Shown here: positions 41,805 to 53,091 of the stretch, piece by piece
Layout of the letters: every line of letters starts with the position of its first letter
Position numbering within the stretch: the first letter of the stretch is position 1
Assembly (NCBI RefSeq): GCF_003144195.1
Contig: NW_020290043.1
Location: 80,942 to 144,941, forward strand
Source of the DNA: Ceraceosorus guamensis
Taxonomy: Eukaryota > Basidiomycota > Exobasidiomycetes > Ceraceosorales > Ceraceosoraceae
Length of the DNA stretch: 64,000 nt
Reading direction: 5' to 3'
Translations under genes and position numbers: made by a program
The notes under the pieces: generated by a model
The model's database searches: none
The model's input: only the letters and a program-made list of their open reading frames with translations
What the model was told of the DNA's origin: nothing

Positions 41805-44800
41805 TCAGAAGGCAGTTTGCATGTCTGGAAGACCGGCAGATAGCAGCCAATTCCAAATCGCTTGATCATTCTCCGAGACGGAGTGGACATTGTTCGGTGC
41901 GAACACGTCAAAGCCGCCGGTAGGAATGGGTCCCATAGCGTTGTCGTCGTTGTGGCTGCTGCTGCTGCTGGGCTGGTCGTACACGGCCGATCGGAAGCTA
42001 GGGTGGATGTTGAAGGAGTTATGCTGATTTGAAGACAAGCTGTGATCCATGCCGATGCTGGGCAGCGTGATGGCTCCTTCTGCAAGGATCCTTGGCGCTC
42101 TTCTGGCAAGCTCGGCGGGCGACGGCAGAGCTGGCGATAGCACGGTGCCTCTGCGGGGCATCAGACCGGTATTCGGGCGCGAGGATGAAGATGCCGACGT
42201 GTTTCCTTGTCGTTGATCAGAGCCAAAAAACCTCGGATCTTCGAACGCAGAGCTCGGCCCGACCTTGTCGTGGGATAGATGATGCTCGAGGTTTGGCTTG
42301 GTCTGGTTGAAATCGCTCGTCGGCGATTGTAGTCCAATGAGAGCTGGCATCAAGTGATGGTCCGGCATCCTTACGTCGTCGATGGCATTGACATCGTCGC
42401 GAGGAAGACCAGGTGTTTGCTCGATGACTTCCGCCACCCGGTCGCAGAGTGTGGCCAGATCTAAAGTCCTGTCGCGTTGCATGTACGCTTTCCGATCTCT
42501 GGTGGCCTCATAATATTGCGCTTCTTCATCTAATAGCGTACTGAGCAGCTGCTTGGCACGAGGTGCTGGAGACATGTACTGCACAGCGGCCGAGACCTTG
42601 TCGCGAACGTTGGCACGATGCTCATCATCGACGTTGTCATTGAACAAGTCGAGCAAGAGGAGAGTGCCGGCTGCGAAGAGGTGCTGAGAATTGACATACA
42701 TGCCCTCGATTATCGGGCAAATCATGCGGAGCTGCTTGAACAGCTCCAGGGTGCCTAGGGCGAGCGATAAGCACGTTGACCGTCCAACAGGCGAAGCGAT
42801 GTGATTCCTGTGGACCAGCAAAAGCTGATGGAACACTTGCTGGTGTAGCATCCATCGTTGAGGTGCCATGATTGGCGGAGTAGCCTCCCTACTGTTGACG
42901 CTGTAGAAGTGCGGTAAACCAGCGCTCAAGAAACGTCGGAAGGACTCGTCGATGCACTCGACGACCGCTCGCGGCGTGTCACCCAGATTCGCGTTGCGAA
43001 GATCTGCAGCGTCGCGTACACAGTGCGCAAGGCCAACCTGGGCGATGACGAAGGACATCTCGGTCCAGTTCGATGATGACTTGGATTCGGTCGTGCCAGC
43101 TTCGAGATCGGCGTCGTTGAGGTTCAAAGGAAGGCGTGTCGTCATCTGACTCGGATGGAGCGAGTAGCTGCCATCGCGCTGCGACCAGCACCAGTCTCTG
43201 ACGCAAAGGAAGTTCCAGACGCGCACGGCAGTCTCTAGACGAACAAAGTCGTTCGTGGTCATCTCGTGCGTATAGCTGGCGCTTCCCAATCTTGGCAGGC
43301 CCATATCACGGGCACCAGCGATAGCCATCGCCCGCAGCATTCGCAGCCAGGCCGGGTCATCACGACCGAGCAGGAGGAAAAGGGAGGCGCACTGGAGGGC
43401 AGGCAAGCTTCTCAAGACGTAGTCCTTCTCGATGGCAAGAGCACGCTTAGCGATGCCGTACCAGCGTACTGAGGGATCGATGCCAGACTTGCGAAGAGCG
43501 TGCACCGCGGCGAATCCGCGAGTGTGCGAAGTCGGCCCATTGTTGGGATGAAAATGGTACCCGACGCTGAGGATCAAGAACCAGAGTCCAAGATTCGAGA
43601 CGTCCTGGAATATGGGGGCCGAAAGCGCCTGTTCGGGGCTGGCGATACTGAGTAGCTCGGTCGCGGCCTTGTGCCAGGGCGTGTAGACGACATGGCCACC
43701 GCAGTGATTGGCCCGGTAGCTTAAGACGATGTGCGAGAGCAACTCAGCGAGGTCAGCAAGCGCGTTTGAGGTTAATATCGACGCGATTGCCGCTACTCAC
43801 AGAAACGTTCTAGCCAATTCTTCGACGACGATGGGGTCCGGAATAGCAGCACGTGCTTCTACAAACAATGCGATGCGTTCCTCGGCACTGGACGGATTCG
43901 ACCAATAGGCGTTCGGCGCATCGTCGGAAAGACCTGTCAGTCTTTTGAGCAGACCGTCACGTTCAGAGGTACCGCCGATCGTGCGGGCGGCAGAGGGATT
44001 GGCGACGGTCTCGAGGGATCGCAACGCGCGCTCGGCAGGCAGCAGCGGTGACAAGATCAAGGGCTTCGAGGAGCGAGTGTGAGTTTGGGGTTTTATCAGC
44101 ACACTCCCGTTGGCGGATGCTGAATGGGGCGATGGGACTGTGCTGCCGTGAGGAACGGATCGGAATGAGTCTGAAGACGCACTGCCAGAAAGTGGCAAAT
44201 GGATGCTCAAACCTTCCTGCGAGCCAATGATGTCTCTAGTGGCAGTGACGAAACTGCTAGACAGGTGGCTTCGGCTGCCAGGACTGCTGTTACCGCCCGA
44301 GCGATCATCGGCAGGACCAGTTGCATGGTGCCGGTGTCTCAGTGACTTATCGCTCCGCGTGGACACCCGGCCACCCAAACTGTTTGCTGATGAGTTTGAC
44401 GGTGTCAATCGACCACCAACGGCACGCTCCTCTAGCTCGGCAAGCCGTTTGCGCAGCTTGACAATCTCCTCTTCGTCTGTGAGCTGCGATTCGGCTCTGT
44501 CATAGTCGAGAGTCAAGATTAGCGTACGACAGCGCTGGACTTTTCATCGCCTCATCACACTCACTTGGGTCGCTTGCGCCCCCTAGGAATTCGCACATCC
44601 TTGTGACACTCGCTTTCTAAACCTTTGCCAATGCAATTTGAGCACGGTGTCTGAAAATCACATCTCAACTTCTTTTGTCTGCACCGAGAGCACGACCTGA
44701 GAGTGCACATCACCCAGAAAGGGGAGGGCACGACCTCAGATGAGCTCGTGTGGACCGTAAGCGGGCGCCAACGTCACTTACGGAGTGAGACCGTTTGAAT

Positions 44801-45017
44801 CGGAAGGCCGTCCCTCATCGTGGGCTGTTGTAAGTCCCTGAGCGGGCGCTGCGATTGGCGTCGTGAAGTGCCTTGCGTGTCCGAGTGAAGGTGGCATACC
44901 ACGTAACTGGGCGTTTGGGGGCACCATTTGTAAAGGAACCGCTGGAGCTGACTGGCGGTACTGCTCGGCTGAGAATGCACCTTCGTGCCAAATCGGTGAA
45001 GATGTGACGTGTGACAT
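41805..45017 (-). CDS. Zn2Cys6 fungal-specific transcription factor
   Basis: Four exons (44782-45017, 44565-44696, 43801-44496, 41805-43719) give 992 residues. The N-terminal 78 residues are Pro/Gln/His-rich. The DNA-binding domain comes from the short second exon: cysteines at 81, 84, 91, 97, 100 and 109 with spacing CX2CX6CX5CX2CX8C and the basic loop RQKKLRC, i.e. a complete binuclear zinc cluster. A Leu-heptad linker follows (EEEIVKLRKRLAELEERA). The large C-terminal exon carries the fungal-specific middle homology region, e.g. LFLLLGRDDPAWLRMLRAMAIAGARDMGL. It ends in a Ser/Asn-rich probable activation region. The intron 43720-43800 was chosen because its acceptor (TTAAG) is the first that keeps the frame. 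The N-terminal start could be extended by an unseen upstream exon. Confidence 0.88.
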
Positions 45018-47089
45018 GCTGTGGTTGTACTGAGAGCCGTGGTGTGACACTTGCTCAGCGTCTCAAACCGCGGACGGTATCGCGCAGTTCTGGGCTGAAC
45101 GTCGGGTCCGGTGACCGAGTACCTCAGATACACCGCCGTGTCCGGGTGACGTGATGAACGCTGCGTCCGTGATTGATGGTAGTAGTAGCTTCGCAAAATT
45201 CTCCACGACACGAAGTCTCGACGCTTTAAAAGACCTTTGATGGCCCAGTGGAAGAGGTTCCCATCCCACTACAGCGGCTGAAGAATCCGGATCTATAACT
45301 GAACCCAACTAACAAAGCCGGAGCTGCAAAGCGCTGGTCCTCGGTAGCCTTCTGACTGGGCTGAGACTAAGCGCTTGCCTGTTGCCTGAAGCAGAAAAGT
45401 CGATCGCGTCCTCCAAACTGATAGCTGTCTCGGAGCCAGGCTGATCTTGGCGCGACACTGCAGGCGCATCCGGGTTCAGCGTACAATCGCTGATACCCAG
45501 TCGCTTGTAAGCAGCGACCTGACCACCAATTCGTTGTGATTCGTCGCTCGTAGCGATGAACCAATCAGCACGGTCGGTTCCGTCCGAATAGATTGGCTAG
45601 CAATCAGGTTTCACTGGATGGGGCAGACAAGGCCAACTCTGATGACTCTGAAACTGAATGTCGGGTTTGATGCTGCAAGTAATCAGTTGGCCACCAACGA
45701 GGCGTTGCGCCGATGTGCGTGCAAGCTGCTCGATAACGAATGCCTTCTTTGCGGGTGTTCGGCGAGTGACTTGCAGCGGCGAGGGTGGATGTGCGCGGGA
45801 TCCGCGGGGGTCCACAACTTGCGATGAGAGGGACCGATCAACCGTGCACCTCCGAAGACTCCAGGTCTGGATACACGAAGTGGATTCGGCTCTGCAAGCA
45901 AATCAGGAAATGGGTCGGTTTAGCTTGTCTGGACGATCCCGACGATGATCCTCCCTCGAGGCTCGACTCTGAGTCTAGTGCCTGGCCGTGTAGACGCAAC
46001 GCGGAGACCCGATGCTCCTTGCTCGACATTCCGAGCGCACCAGCAGCAGAAGACTTCAGAGGACCGATGTATTTGGAAGCACCGCAAGCTCTGGCTCTGC
46101 CGGTACTCTTCGGTGACCCTCCATCAGTGAAAGTCCAGCATGTCTCGCCTCTGCAGCCTACTGCAAGAGGCGCGATCCCGAGGACGACAACAAGCCTTTA
46201 GCACATTGCTGCTCGATGAACCTGCGCGCCGCAACGCGACGCTTTCGTAGTCGGCCAAGCGCGACGTTGCACGAATGCACATCGACCTCTCAGTCTCAGA
46301 TCTCTTTGAGCGTGCGCAGTGCGAGTCTCTGAAGCTCGAATCCCATCTCGTCTGCCCAAAAGGAACCTATCCCAATCAAGCTGCACTTTGCGTAGCCTGC
46401 AACAGCGTGAGGGTCTCGGGGATCTGAGCTGGAGCGCACACGTGCTCCTCCTGCGTCGGCGTCCAGCGCCTAAACAGCGACTTTTGAATAGAGTTGCGCG
46501 CGCACTGTTGCGGAAGGCTGCCTGCTTGCTTCGTCGATCTGGCGCCCAACTCATGCCCAAAATAGCTTGCCCAGCGAGGAGGCTCGATAATCTGCGCTGA
46601 TTTGGGACGCAACCTCGTGCTCCACTCCAAGCTGACCGATGCTTCCTTTGCAGCGGCATGTGCAGCGCATCGCCATCGTCGAGGCTTGCTCAAGCTTGCA
46701 AGACCTCTTGCATCAGCGAGCCTCCTATAGCCAGTGCCAGACACTTCCCAACTTGCGCAGCCATGACGGCTGCCCCCATCCTATCCAGTCCACGCAGACT
46801 TGATGAGACTGACACATACTGCTATGATGTGGGCCTGACATCCATGCGAAGCCAGCCTGACGATCTCTTGGCACCCACCCCTCCGGCTATTGCTCCAAGC
46901 CGAACTCACCAGCAGCTAGACTGAGTTGGCGGAATGCTCCAGCTATGCTCAGCAGGAATTGTTGCGAGTTCCACCAGCAAGTATGAATCAACGCGCTTCT
47001 AAATTGAGCGCGCGTCGCTGTCGTTCTACTCTGCACTCTATTTTGCCAAATTGATTGCCACCCAGATCTTCGCTTCGCGAAACGCTGTG
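45018..47089. other. Gene-poor region (2 kb)
   Basis: The left part is promoter of the Zn2Cys6 gene. Two plus-strand open frames look mildly protein-like and Cys-containing: 45618-45827 (69 residues, NECLLCGC) and 45785-46201. A short frame ending near 46,430 reads CPKGTYPNQAALCVAC. I could not link them through convincing splice sites, so no gene is called. Degenerate or lineage-specific small genes are possible. Confidence 0.35.
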
Positions 47090-48127
47090 TGTGATCAATG
47101 AGGTATTGAACGTGGCGGTGCAGATTGGTCCTCGACTGCTGTGCGCGGGAGTAGAGGCCTGTGTGCGATGGCTGAAGCGCAACTCAAGAGGATGGCCGAG
47201 TGTGAAATGCGACCTGAAGAATGAGATGATTGACGGCGACGAGAACGCGAATGGCGCGTGCGATCCGCTGATGAGCAGGCAAGACTTGTTTGTTGGGAAC
47301 AAACGTTCAGGATGCCAATTTGCTTCCAATGGCAGCAATCGCAATCGGCTTGCCAGCAGATCAGAGCCTGGGCGAGGCAAGTAAGCTCGAGTCGGTGAGC
47401 AGTCGTAGGCTCGATGGAGAGGTTGCCCTGTGCTGCGTCCGACGGTGTTGGCAGGTACGCTGCAGTCGCCTGAATGGAGGCTTGGGTACGAGGTGTGGGA
47501 GGTGGGGGAAGCGGGTTTGCCCAACCTCGATCGGAAGTGTACGACCCTTGATGCTAGCTGTGAGCGGAAAAGGGGGATGATGACGCGCAATCAACCAGCG
47601 TTTCCGCAATCTGAATCGCAAATGAGCTGCAGAAGGCCCAAGATGCGTTCGCAAAACAAGCGCTCGTAGACGAGATCGGTCGCAAGGCTGGGGGTGGTGT
47701 GTCGAGGGTGTCCGAGTGGCAGCATGGATGCACGTGTGCGGATGCTGAGGCGCTACACCGGCATGAAAAGCTAGTTGAGTCATCAGAGAGGGGAGCAAAT
47801 CGAATTGAACCGATGCTGGATGGACGAACGTCTGCTGCTGATGTGCCGTGCAGCAGCTCTTGCGAATGCCCTGCAGCGGAGTCAGGCGAAGCTCCGGGGC
47901 CTTTTCGAACAGTGAGTCTTGAGTTTAGGCAAGACTAGCTGATGCAGACGCTCACTTTTTGCGTGACTGCAGATGACACCGAAGTTGTGCAGGTATGGTC
48001 GAGAATCTGTGGATCAAGGCCGGAGCACCGTGTCAGTGTACTCGCTGCGCAAGAACGTGCGAGATCATGCGAGGCAGCAGCCCGTTCTTCTCTTTACATG
48101 CATATCTGCTGCATGTGTTCGTGCTTA
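47090..48127 (+). CDS. Candidate multi-exon gene, unassigned
   Basis: Successive plus-strand blocks look like exons of one gene. They include AQDAFAKQALVDEIGRKAG (around 47,635-47,695) and LNRCWMDERLLLMCRAAALA followed by NALQRSQAKLRGLFEQ (ending at 47911 before a canonical GTGAGT). Next is YGRESVDQGRSTVSVYSLRK (from about 47,993 after a GTGCAG acceptor), ending at a TAA at 48127. The joins are in phase if an intron with a GTGTCG donor near 47,698 and a GCTAG acceptor near 47,774 is accepted. Upstream blocks (VQDANLLPMAAIAIGLPADQ near 47,309, and others) are uncertain and I have no start codon. Mostly alpha-helical, Leu/Ala/Arg-rich; family not recognised. GC-rich DNA can give such frames by chance, hence low confidence. 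Confidence 0.3.
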
Positions 48128-49797
48128 ATACACCGCAGTCACGATCGAATGCACACTCACACTCCGGAGGCGTGGAAAGCCCGATGTGGAACTGTGACTA
48201 TACATATATGCATCAGGCGCGAGCGCGTGATGGTCGCTGCAGCGCGCGCACCGCATCAGCAGCAGCATGCAGCGTCGCGCGTTGGCTGTCCGTTCCCCGC
48301 CTCTCATCTCGTCTATACCGGTACATGTTGTGTCTCAGCTCTGATCTGAGTTTCAAATCTCGGTCAGACTTGATTCACATTACAGTAGGCTTTGGTTCTT
48401 CCCGCTGTGCGATCCTCGGCTACAATCACGAATGACATCGTGTATCCAGAGGACGCACGCGCACGAGGCTTTGAGTCGAAGTCCGATATTTACAACGGAT
48501 ATCATTCAACGACACACACAGTCTCAAATTCAGACTTCGATCGGCATCATTGAGGATATTCACATTTTTGCTTCGATTCATCTTTCCCCCCCGCCCCTGA
48601 TGGTCCCGATCGAAATTTACCCTCCGTTTGACCTGCGTCCAAGTTCGAATGCAAGTCTCGACTTGAGCGGGGATGCGTCGCTCGCCGCATCCATCACTCC
48701 AGCCCGTGCTGACTCTCTCACAAGGATCGACTCACCTGCTCCACCCCTTCGAATACGCAGAGCAGATCCCTGGGCCGCTTGGAACATGGGAGTCGACTGG
48801 ATCATGGATGCCCGTGTGATGAATTGAGTGTGCCGCTCTGACGCGACTGTTGTAGCGCTTCAAGAAGACATGCCCGCGTTCGCACTCCGCTAGCTGCAGT
48901 CACAGTCACAGTGCCCCGCCCTCATCCACACTCGCAAGAAGAGGTCGATGATGCGCTCCGAAGACTCCGCGACGGCTGCTTCCAATCCCGTCGCGACCGC
49001 GCAGGTAGGAGGCCCCGTTTGATAGAAGCAAAATCAGCGGCGACGACATTCGAGCTCGAGAAGACATCTTCTCTAATGGAACATGTATCACCGCTTGTCC
49101 GGCGAGTCGAAGGTGTGAGCATGGCTAGCTGAAACGTAAGGAAGCGTTCCCGCCGTGCGCGATGCCGACTCATCAGACTTTGGCTTTGCCCGCTCGGCCT
49201 TTGATTCGCTGAAGATCTGCACAACGCGCTCAAAGCAAGCTGGGCAGCAGGCCAGACTTTGCCAAGCAATAGCCAGCCAGCAGCAAGCTTCGTAGCACTT
49301 ATCCTGATCGACCAACAAGACGACTGCGAAACGATCAAGGGCGCCGACATTGTGGAACGCCACATGATCCTCAAGTGGATCAGTAGGACCCGCGGGGAAG
49401 GCAGAGGGAACAAAGCCCCGCGCGTTTTATATAGATGCAGTACTTGGAGAATCCGGAGTCCGGGCTTTTGCTGACATATCATCCGGCGAGCATGAGACAC
49501 GCGGACGCGAGATGCTGCAGGGGCTCCAATCACTCTCGGCGTTCCGTTTGGACAAAGTACCGGTAGAAATGGGGCTTCAGCACCTTCGAGGAGGTGATGC
49601 TCTCCGTCACACCTCGATCCGCACCCGCATTTTTGTTCGGTGCATCATGGCAAGCGAGAAGACTTGTCATATTACAAGCTGAAGCATCTGCATCGATCAG
49701 CTTTTCGGTTCTTTGCGGTGGACATGCACACATGCTTGGCACGAGACAGTTCCATTTCACTTGGGAGCATCCTGCTGCGATGAAGCAAACAGAAGAA
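48128..49797. other. Gene-poor region (1.7 kb)
   Basis: A 75-residue plus-strand frame (48600-48827) starts in good context and is Pro/Ser/Asp-rich, but has no other support. A second frame around 48,920-49,120 (EEVDDALRRLRDG) may be an exon remnant. No RNA gene is seen. Confidence 0.35.
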
Positions 49798-52046
49798 TCA
49801 GAAACGTGCCTCGCTGCTCTGCTGATGACGCCCCAGCGATGCCGCTGGTATACGCACGCTGGTAGCTGCCACCTCTGCCAGACAGACCTGTCGGCGCTCC
49901 TCGGAGCGCCAGGTAAACTTCCTGCGGACCGAAATTGAATCAGCTCAGCCAAACCAGATCGATCGAGGGACAAGGATACTCACGCTGGGAAAGGGAAAGG
50001 CATGCTCGCCGAAGAGCTGGTGAAGCGCTTGTACGACTACGGACGCAGAAATCAGCAGCCAAAATCGGGTACATTACGCCCCTGTCGCATCGGCTCACAG
50101 TTGGCTGGTCTTGCGGCTTCAAGGGCGACGTGATATCGAAAGACCAAGCGAGCATAGCCAAGGTGATTCGCAAGCTGCGCATAGCGACGTGATCACCCGG
50201 GCTGATTGATCAAAGGCAAGCTGTGGAGCATCAGCACTGGTGCTATGGGGTCTCTTCGTCTCCATGTCTCCGACCAAGAACCTCACCAGGCACGACGACC
50301 CCAACCAAATAGGAGTTGCATGGCATCTCGCGTTGCCGTGAGCTTTCCGGTGCTGTCTAAAAAGCGCTGCGACGGTAATGAAGATCGGGTAAGGACCTTG
50401 TGCACTATGCAAGGAGCCATACGACTCACGTCTGGTTTGAAAGTGTCTACGTCGCTGTACACCTCTGGATCTCGATTGATGGAGCTAGCATGATTGGAGC
50501 AGAGTCGGCTTCAGCTTGCACTGCTCCAACATTCCTCATGAGCGGCCAAAATTACTCACTACTGGCACGCGTACACGACGGACCCTTTTGGCAGGACCCT
50601 CCCTTCCCAGACGATGTCATCCTCGAGACGGTGCGGAGCACCGCAAGGTGTGATGGGCCGCCATCTAAAAGATTCGTACAGACAAGCCTGAAGGAAGGGT
50701 AACTCGTCTTCGAACGAGGGCATCCGATCTGAGCCGACTACGCGGTCCATCTCCGCTTGCAGCTTCTTGTATTCTGCTGGATACTTGAGCATCGCAAGCA
50801 CAAGGACGGACAGCTGCAAAGCGCCGAGACGCACCTTGATGAGCCGACTGTCGCTTCGGATCTCGAAAGAGCACGATGGCACTCACAGCAGAAGCAGTAG
50901 TATGCGTGCCAGCTGTCGTTGCAGATGAGGGCCCCCAAATCAGGACCGAGCCACTGGCCCGCCCCTTCGTTTCCCATTCAGCCTCGCAACTCACCACCGA
51001 AAAGCGCACCAGAGCAGTAGGAAGCCTGCGAAAGGGCAGCGACACTTGAGCATTCTTTGCTTGTAGATCGCCTCTATCTCCTCAAGACACACCTCGACAT
51101 CGCTGAGTCCCAACGCCTTTTGCTCCTCTTGCAGATCACTGACGAAACACCTGCGAGCTCGACCCTGCTGAACCCTGACCTTCACCTCGCTGAACAGCTT
51201 CGTCACGATACCGCTCTCGCTCTTGAGGAATTCGGCCGCCATCTTCTTCCTGTCGTACGTCGACGGCAAGACTAGGTCGTTCAGAACCATCCTCACGTGG
51301 GACTGGAGTGCTCCCGGCTTTTCCTTTACTCACCAAGGATTGATGATTTTGGGGACGTATTGGAGGATGGGCCAGGCATCGGGTACCGATGCGCCTGGCA
51401 GAACGTAGCCGGTGAAGGTGAAGAGGTGTTTGATCATCGTTTGCACTCGAGGATCGTGCAGGCCCTCGACGCGAATGTCGTAGATGACAGACATGATGAT
51501 GCTGGCCGTCAAGCGGGTCAAGACGTGTTGCCATTGCTTGTCGTCGGTGCATTGCGCAAGCTGAAGCATGGCATCCTTCGCCTCTTGCGATTGGATGCTC
51601 TCGTAGTGAGCAGAAGCTTTGTCGCTCAAGGCAGAGCTGTAGATCCGCCTGTACTTGCGGAAACGATCGTTGCGAGGCATCAAAAGCACGCGATTCCCAC
51701 CCGACATCCACTCGTTCACCAAGATGCTGCGAGGTCGATCTCCGGAAATGGCAGCCTTTTCGGCCAGTATATGCTGAGCAGCTTTGAGAGAAGTCACGAC
51801 AAAGATGAGCTTGGATGGACCATCTGCAAACGTGATCACTGGTCCGTACTGTTTCTTCATCTCGTCAAAGACGAGCCATGGGTGCTTGTCGAAAGCGGGC
51901 AGTCTGCTTCCGAAAAGCAGCGATGCTGGAGGGCCTGGAGGTAGCTTGAGCTGTCGGCGCTCCTCGGCTGCCTCCAGCAAGTAGGCCACCGAGAAGAAGA
52001 GCACCAGGACGAGCATGCCTATCGACACTACTACAAATTCATCCAT
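49798..52046 (-). CDS. Cytochrome P450 monooxygenase
   Basis: Ten exons (51334-52046, 51093-51249, 50995-51025, 50887-50912, 50560-50813, 50430-50484, 50287-50366, 50099-50201, 49984-50036, 49798-49921) give 531 residues. An N-terminal membrane anchor (VVVSIGMLVLVLFFSVAYLL) and Pro hinge (LPPGPP) target it to the ER. The reassembled I helix reads GALFGAGTHTTASA, so the usual acidic residue before TT is His. The K helix has ExxR in YESFRWRP, then FKPDRFL (PERF-like). The heme loop is FGWGRRACPG, with the thiolate Cys439 encoded by a codon split by intron 7. Two exons are only 31 and 26 nt. It resembles fungal CYP families that oxidise small secondary or xenobiotic compounds; the substrate is unknown, and no biosynthetic partners lie beside it. 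Confidence 0.92.
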
Positions 52047-53091
52047 GATGATGCTGGCTGGTCAAAAGTTAGCTGTGGCGATGAGGATTACCATGCGTGG
52101 AAGAAATCTGGAGACGTGAGGTGAGGAGCATGACGAGAGGACCGCAACTGACTACTCTTTGAACCTTTGAAGTTCTCACGGACAGCCGGATCGCTCCAGT
52201 CGTGAGTGTGTCGTAGCCATGATGGCGCGAGTCAGGTGATCTTGCACGTTGTGTGACGATTCAGCCCAAACCTCAATCTTGAATTACGAATCCTTGAATG
52301 CAGACCCTGTTTCACATTGATTGCGCGACGTGCGTCCCGAGGTTGCTATTATATGATACCGTGTAAATTAGTTTGCTCGATCGGGACCCTTCATCCGGGA
52401 CCGGCAATGGCGGCACGAGTCAAACATTACCGACGTGCTCGCGCGTGAGACCCAATCTATGAGGTCCCTGTCCTGCTCTGTCTCGCGCGCTTGATGGCAG
52501 CCTTATTGAGATGAAGCGCACTCGCGACTGACATCGCCTCATACGATACCTCATCTCTCACGGCGCCACGACTCTGGCGAGAGGGCGTAGAGGCCCGCGT
52601 TATTGGGTTCAAGAGTGACTGATCACAGATCGAGCTCGCCGGGCGCAAGGGAGTCACGGGCAACATGCTACCGATTGTTGACAAGCCGAGGTAGAGGGCC
52701 GTAGCCGCCGCTCCTCATCTCACCGATGAGGCTCTAGCTCATGCAAGGTATCGCGCTGGTGAGCGGGCATCATTAGGGAGCGCCATGCAGACAAGCCATG
52801 ATGGTGAGAGCTGTGCTTGTCTCTCGCAAGCCGCCGTGGCACTCGGCCGAGTTCTCATATGATTACAAGTCAAGCTCAGTCGTGAGTCAAGAGTGTCGCG
52901 TTCTCAAGCTGATCACAACGCACGGGCCATAGGCTGAGTGGTGTTACTTCACGTTTTCAACTGCAAATTTCATTACTGTCTGCAACTCGATTGTGGCTTT
53001 TTGACTTCGCGAAAAGAAGCAAAGTTTGGATCGCTTGACAATCCAGGACTGACATTCCCCTTGTGTCAAGATCCTTCTACTCGGTCTCCAT
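52047..53091. other. Intergenic region upstream of P450
   Basis: 1 kb between two minus-strand genes. It contains AGTCGTGAGT twice (52198-52207, 52878-52887) and the 14-mer AATCTTGAATTACG (52275-52288). No gene is seen. Confidence 0.5.

Noticed and set aside
45240-45280. TGGCCCAGTGG followed by GGTTCCCATCC, resembling tRNA A and B boxes
   Set aside because: The spacing is far too short for a tRNA, and the B box lacks the conserved purine.
46988-47590. 200-codon minus-strand open frame
   Set aside because: Low-complexity Ser/His/Arg sequence with no conserved pattern. It is antisense to the candidate plus-strand gene and probably a shadow.
47700-47815. tRNA-like boxes (GTCCGAGTGG and a GGTTCAATTC on the other strand)
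   Set aside because: The boxes are on opposite strands and no cloverleaf can be drawn.
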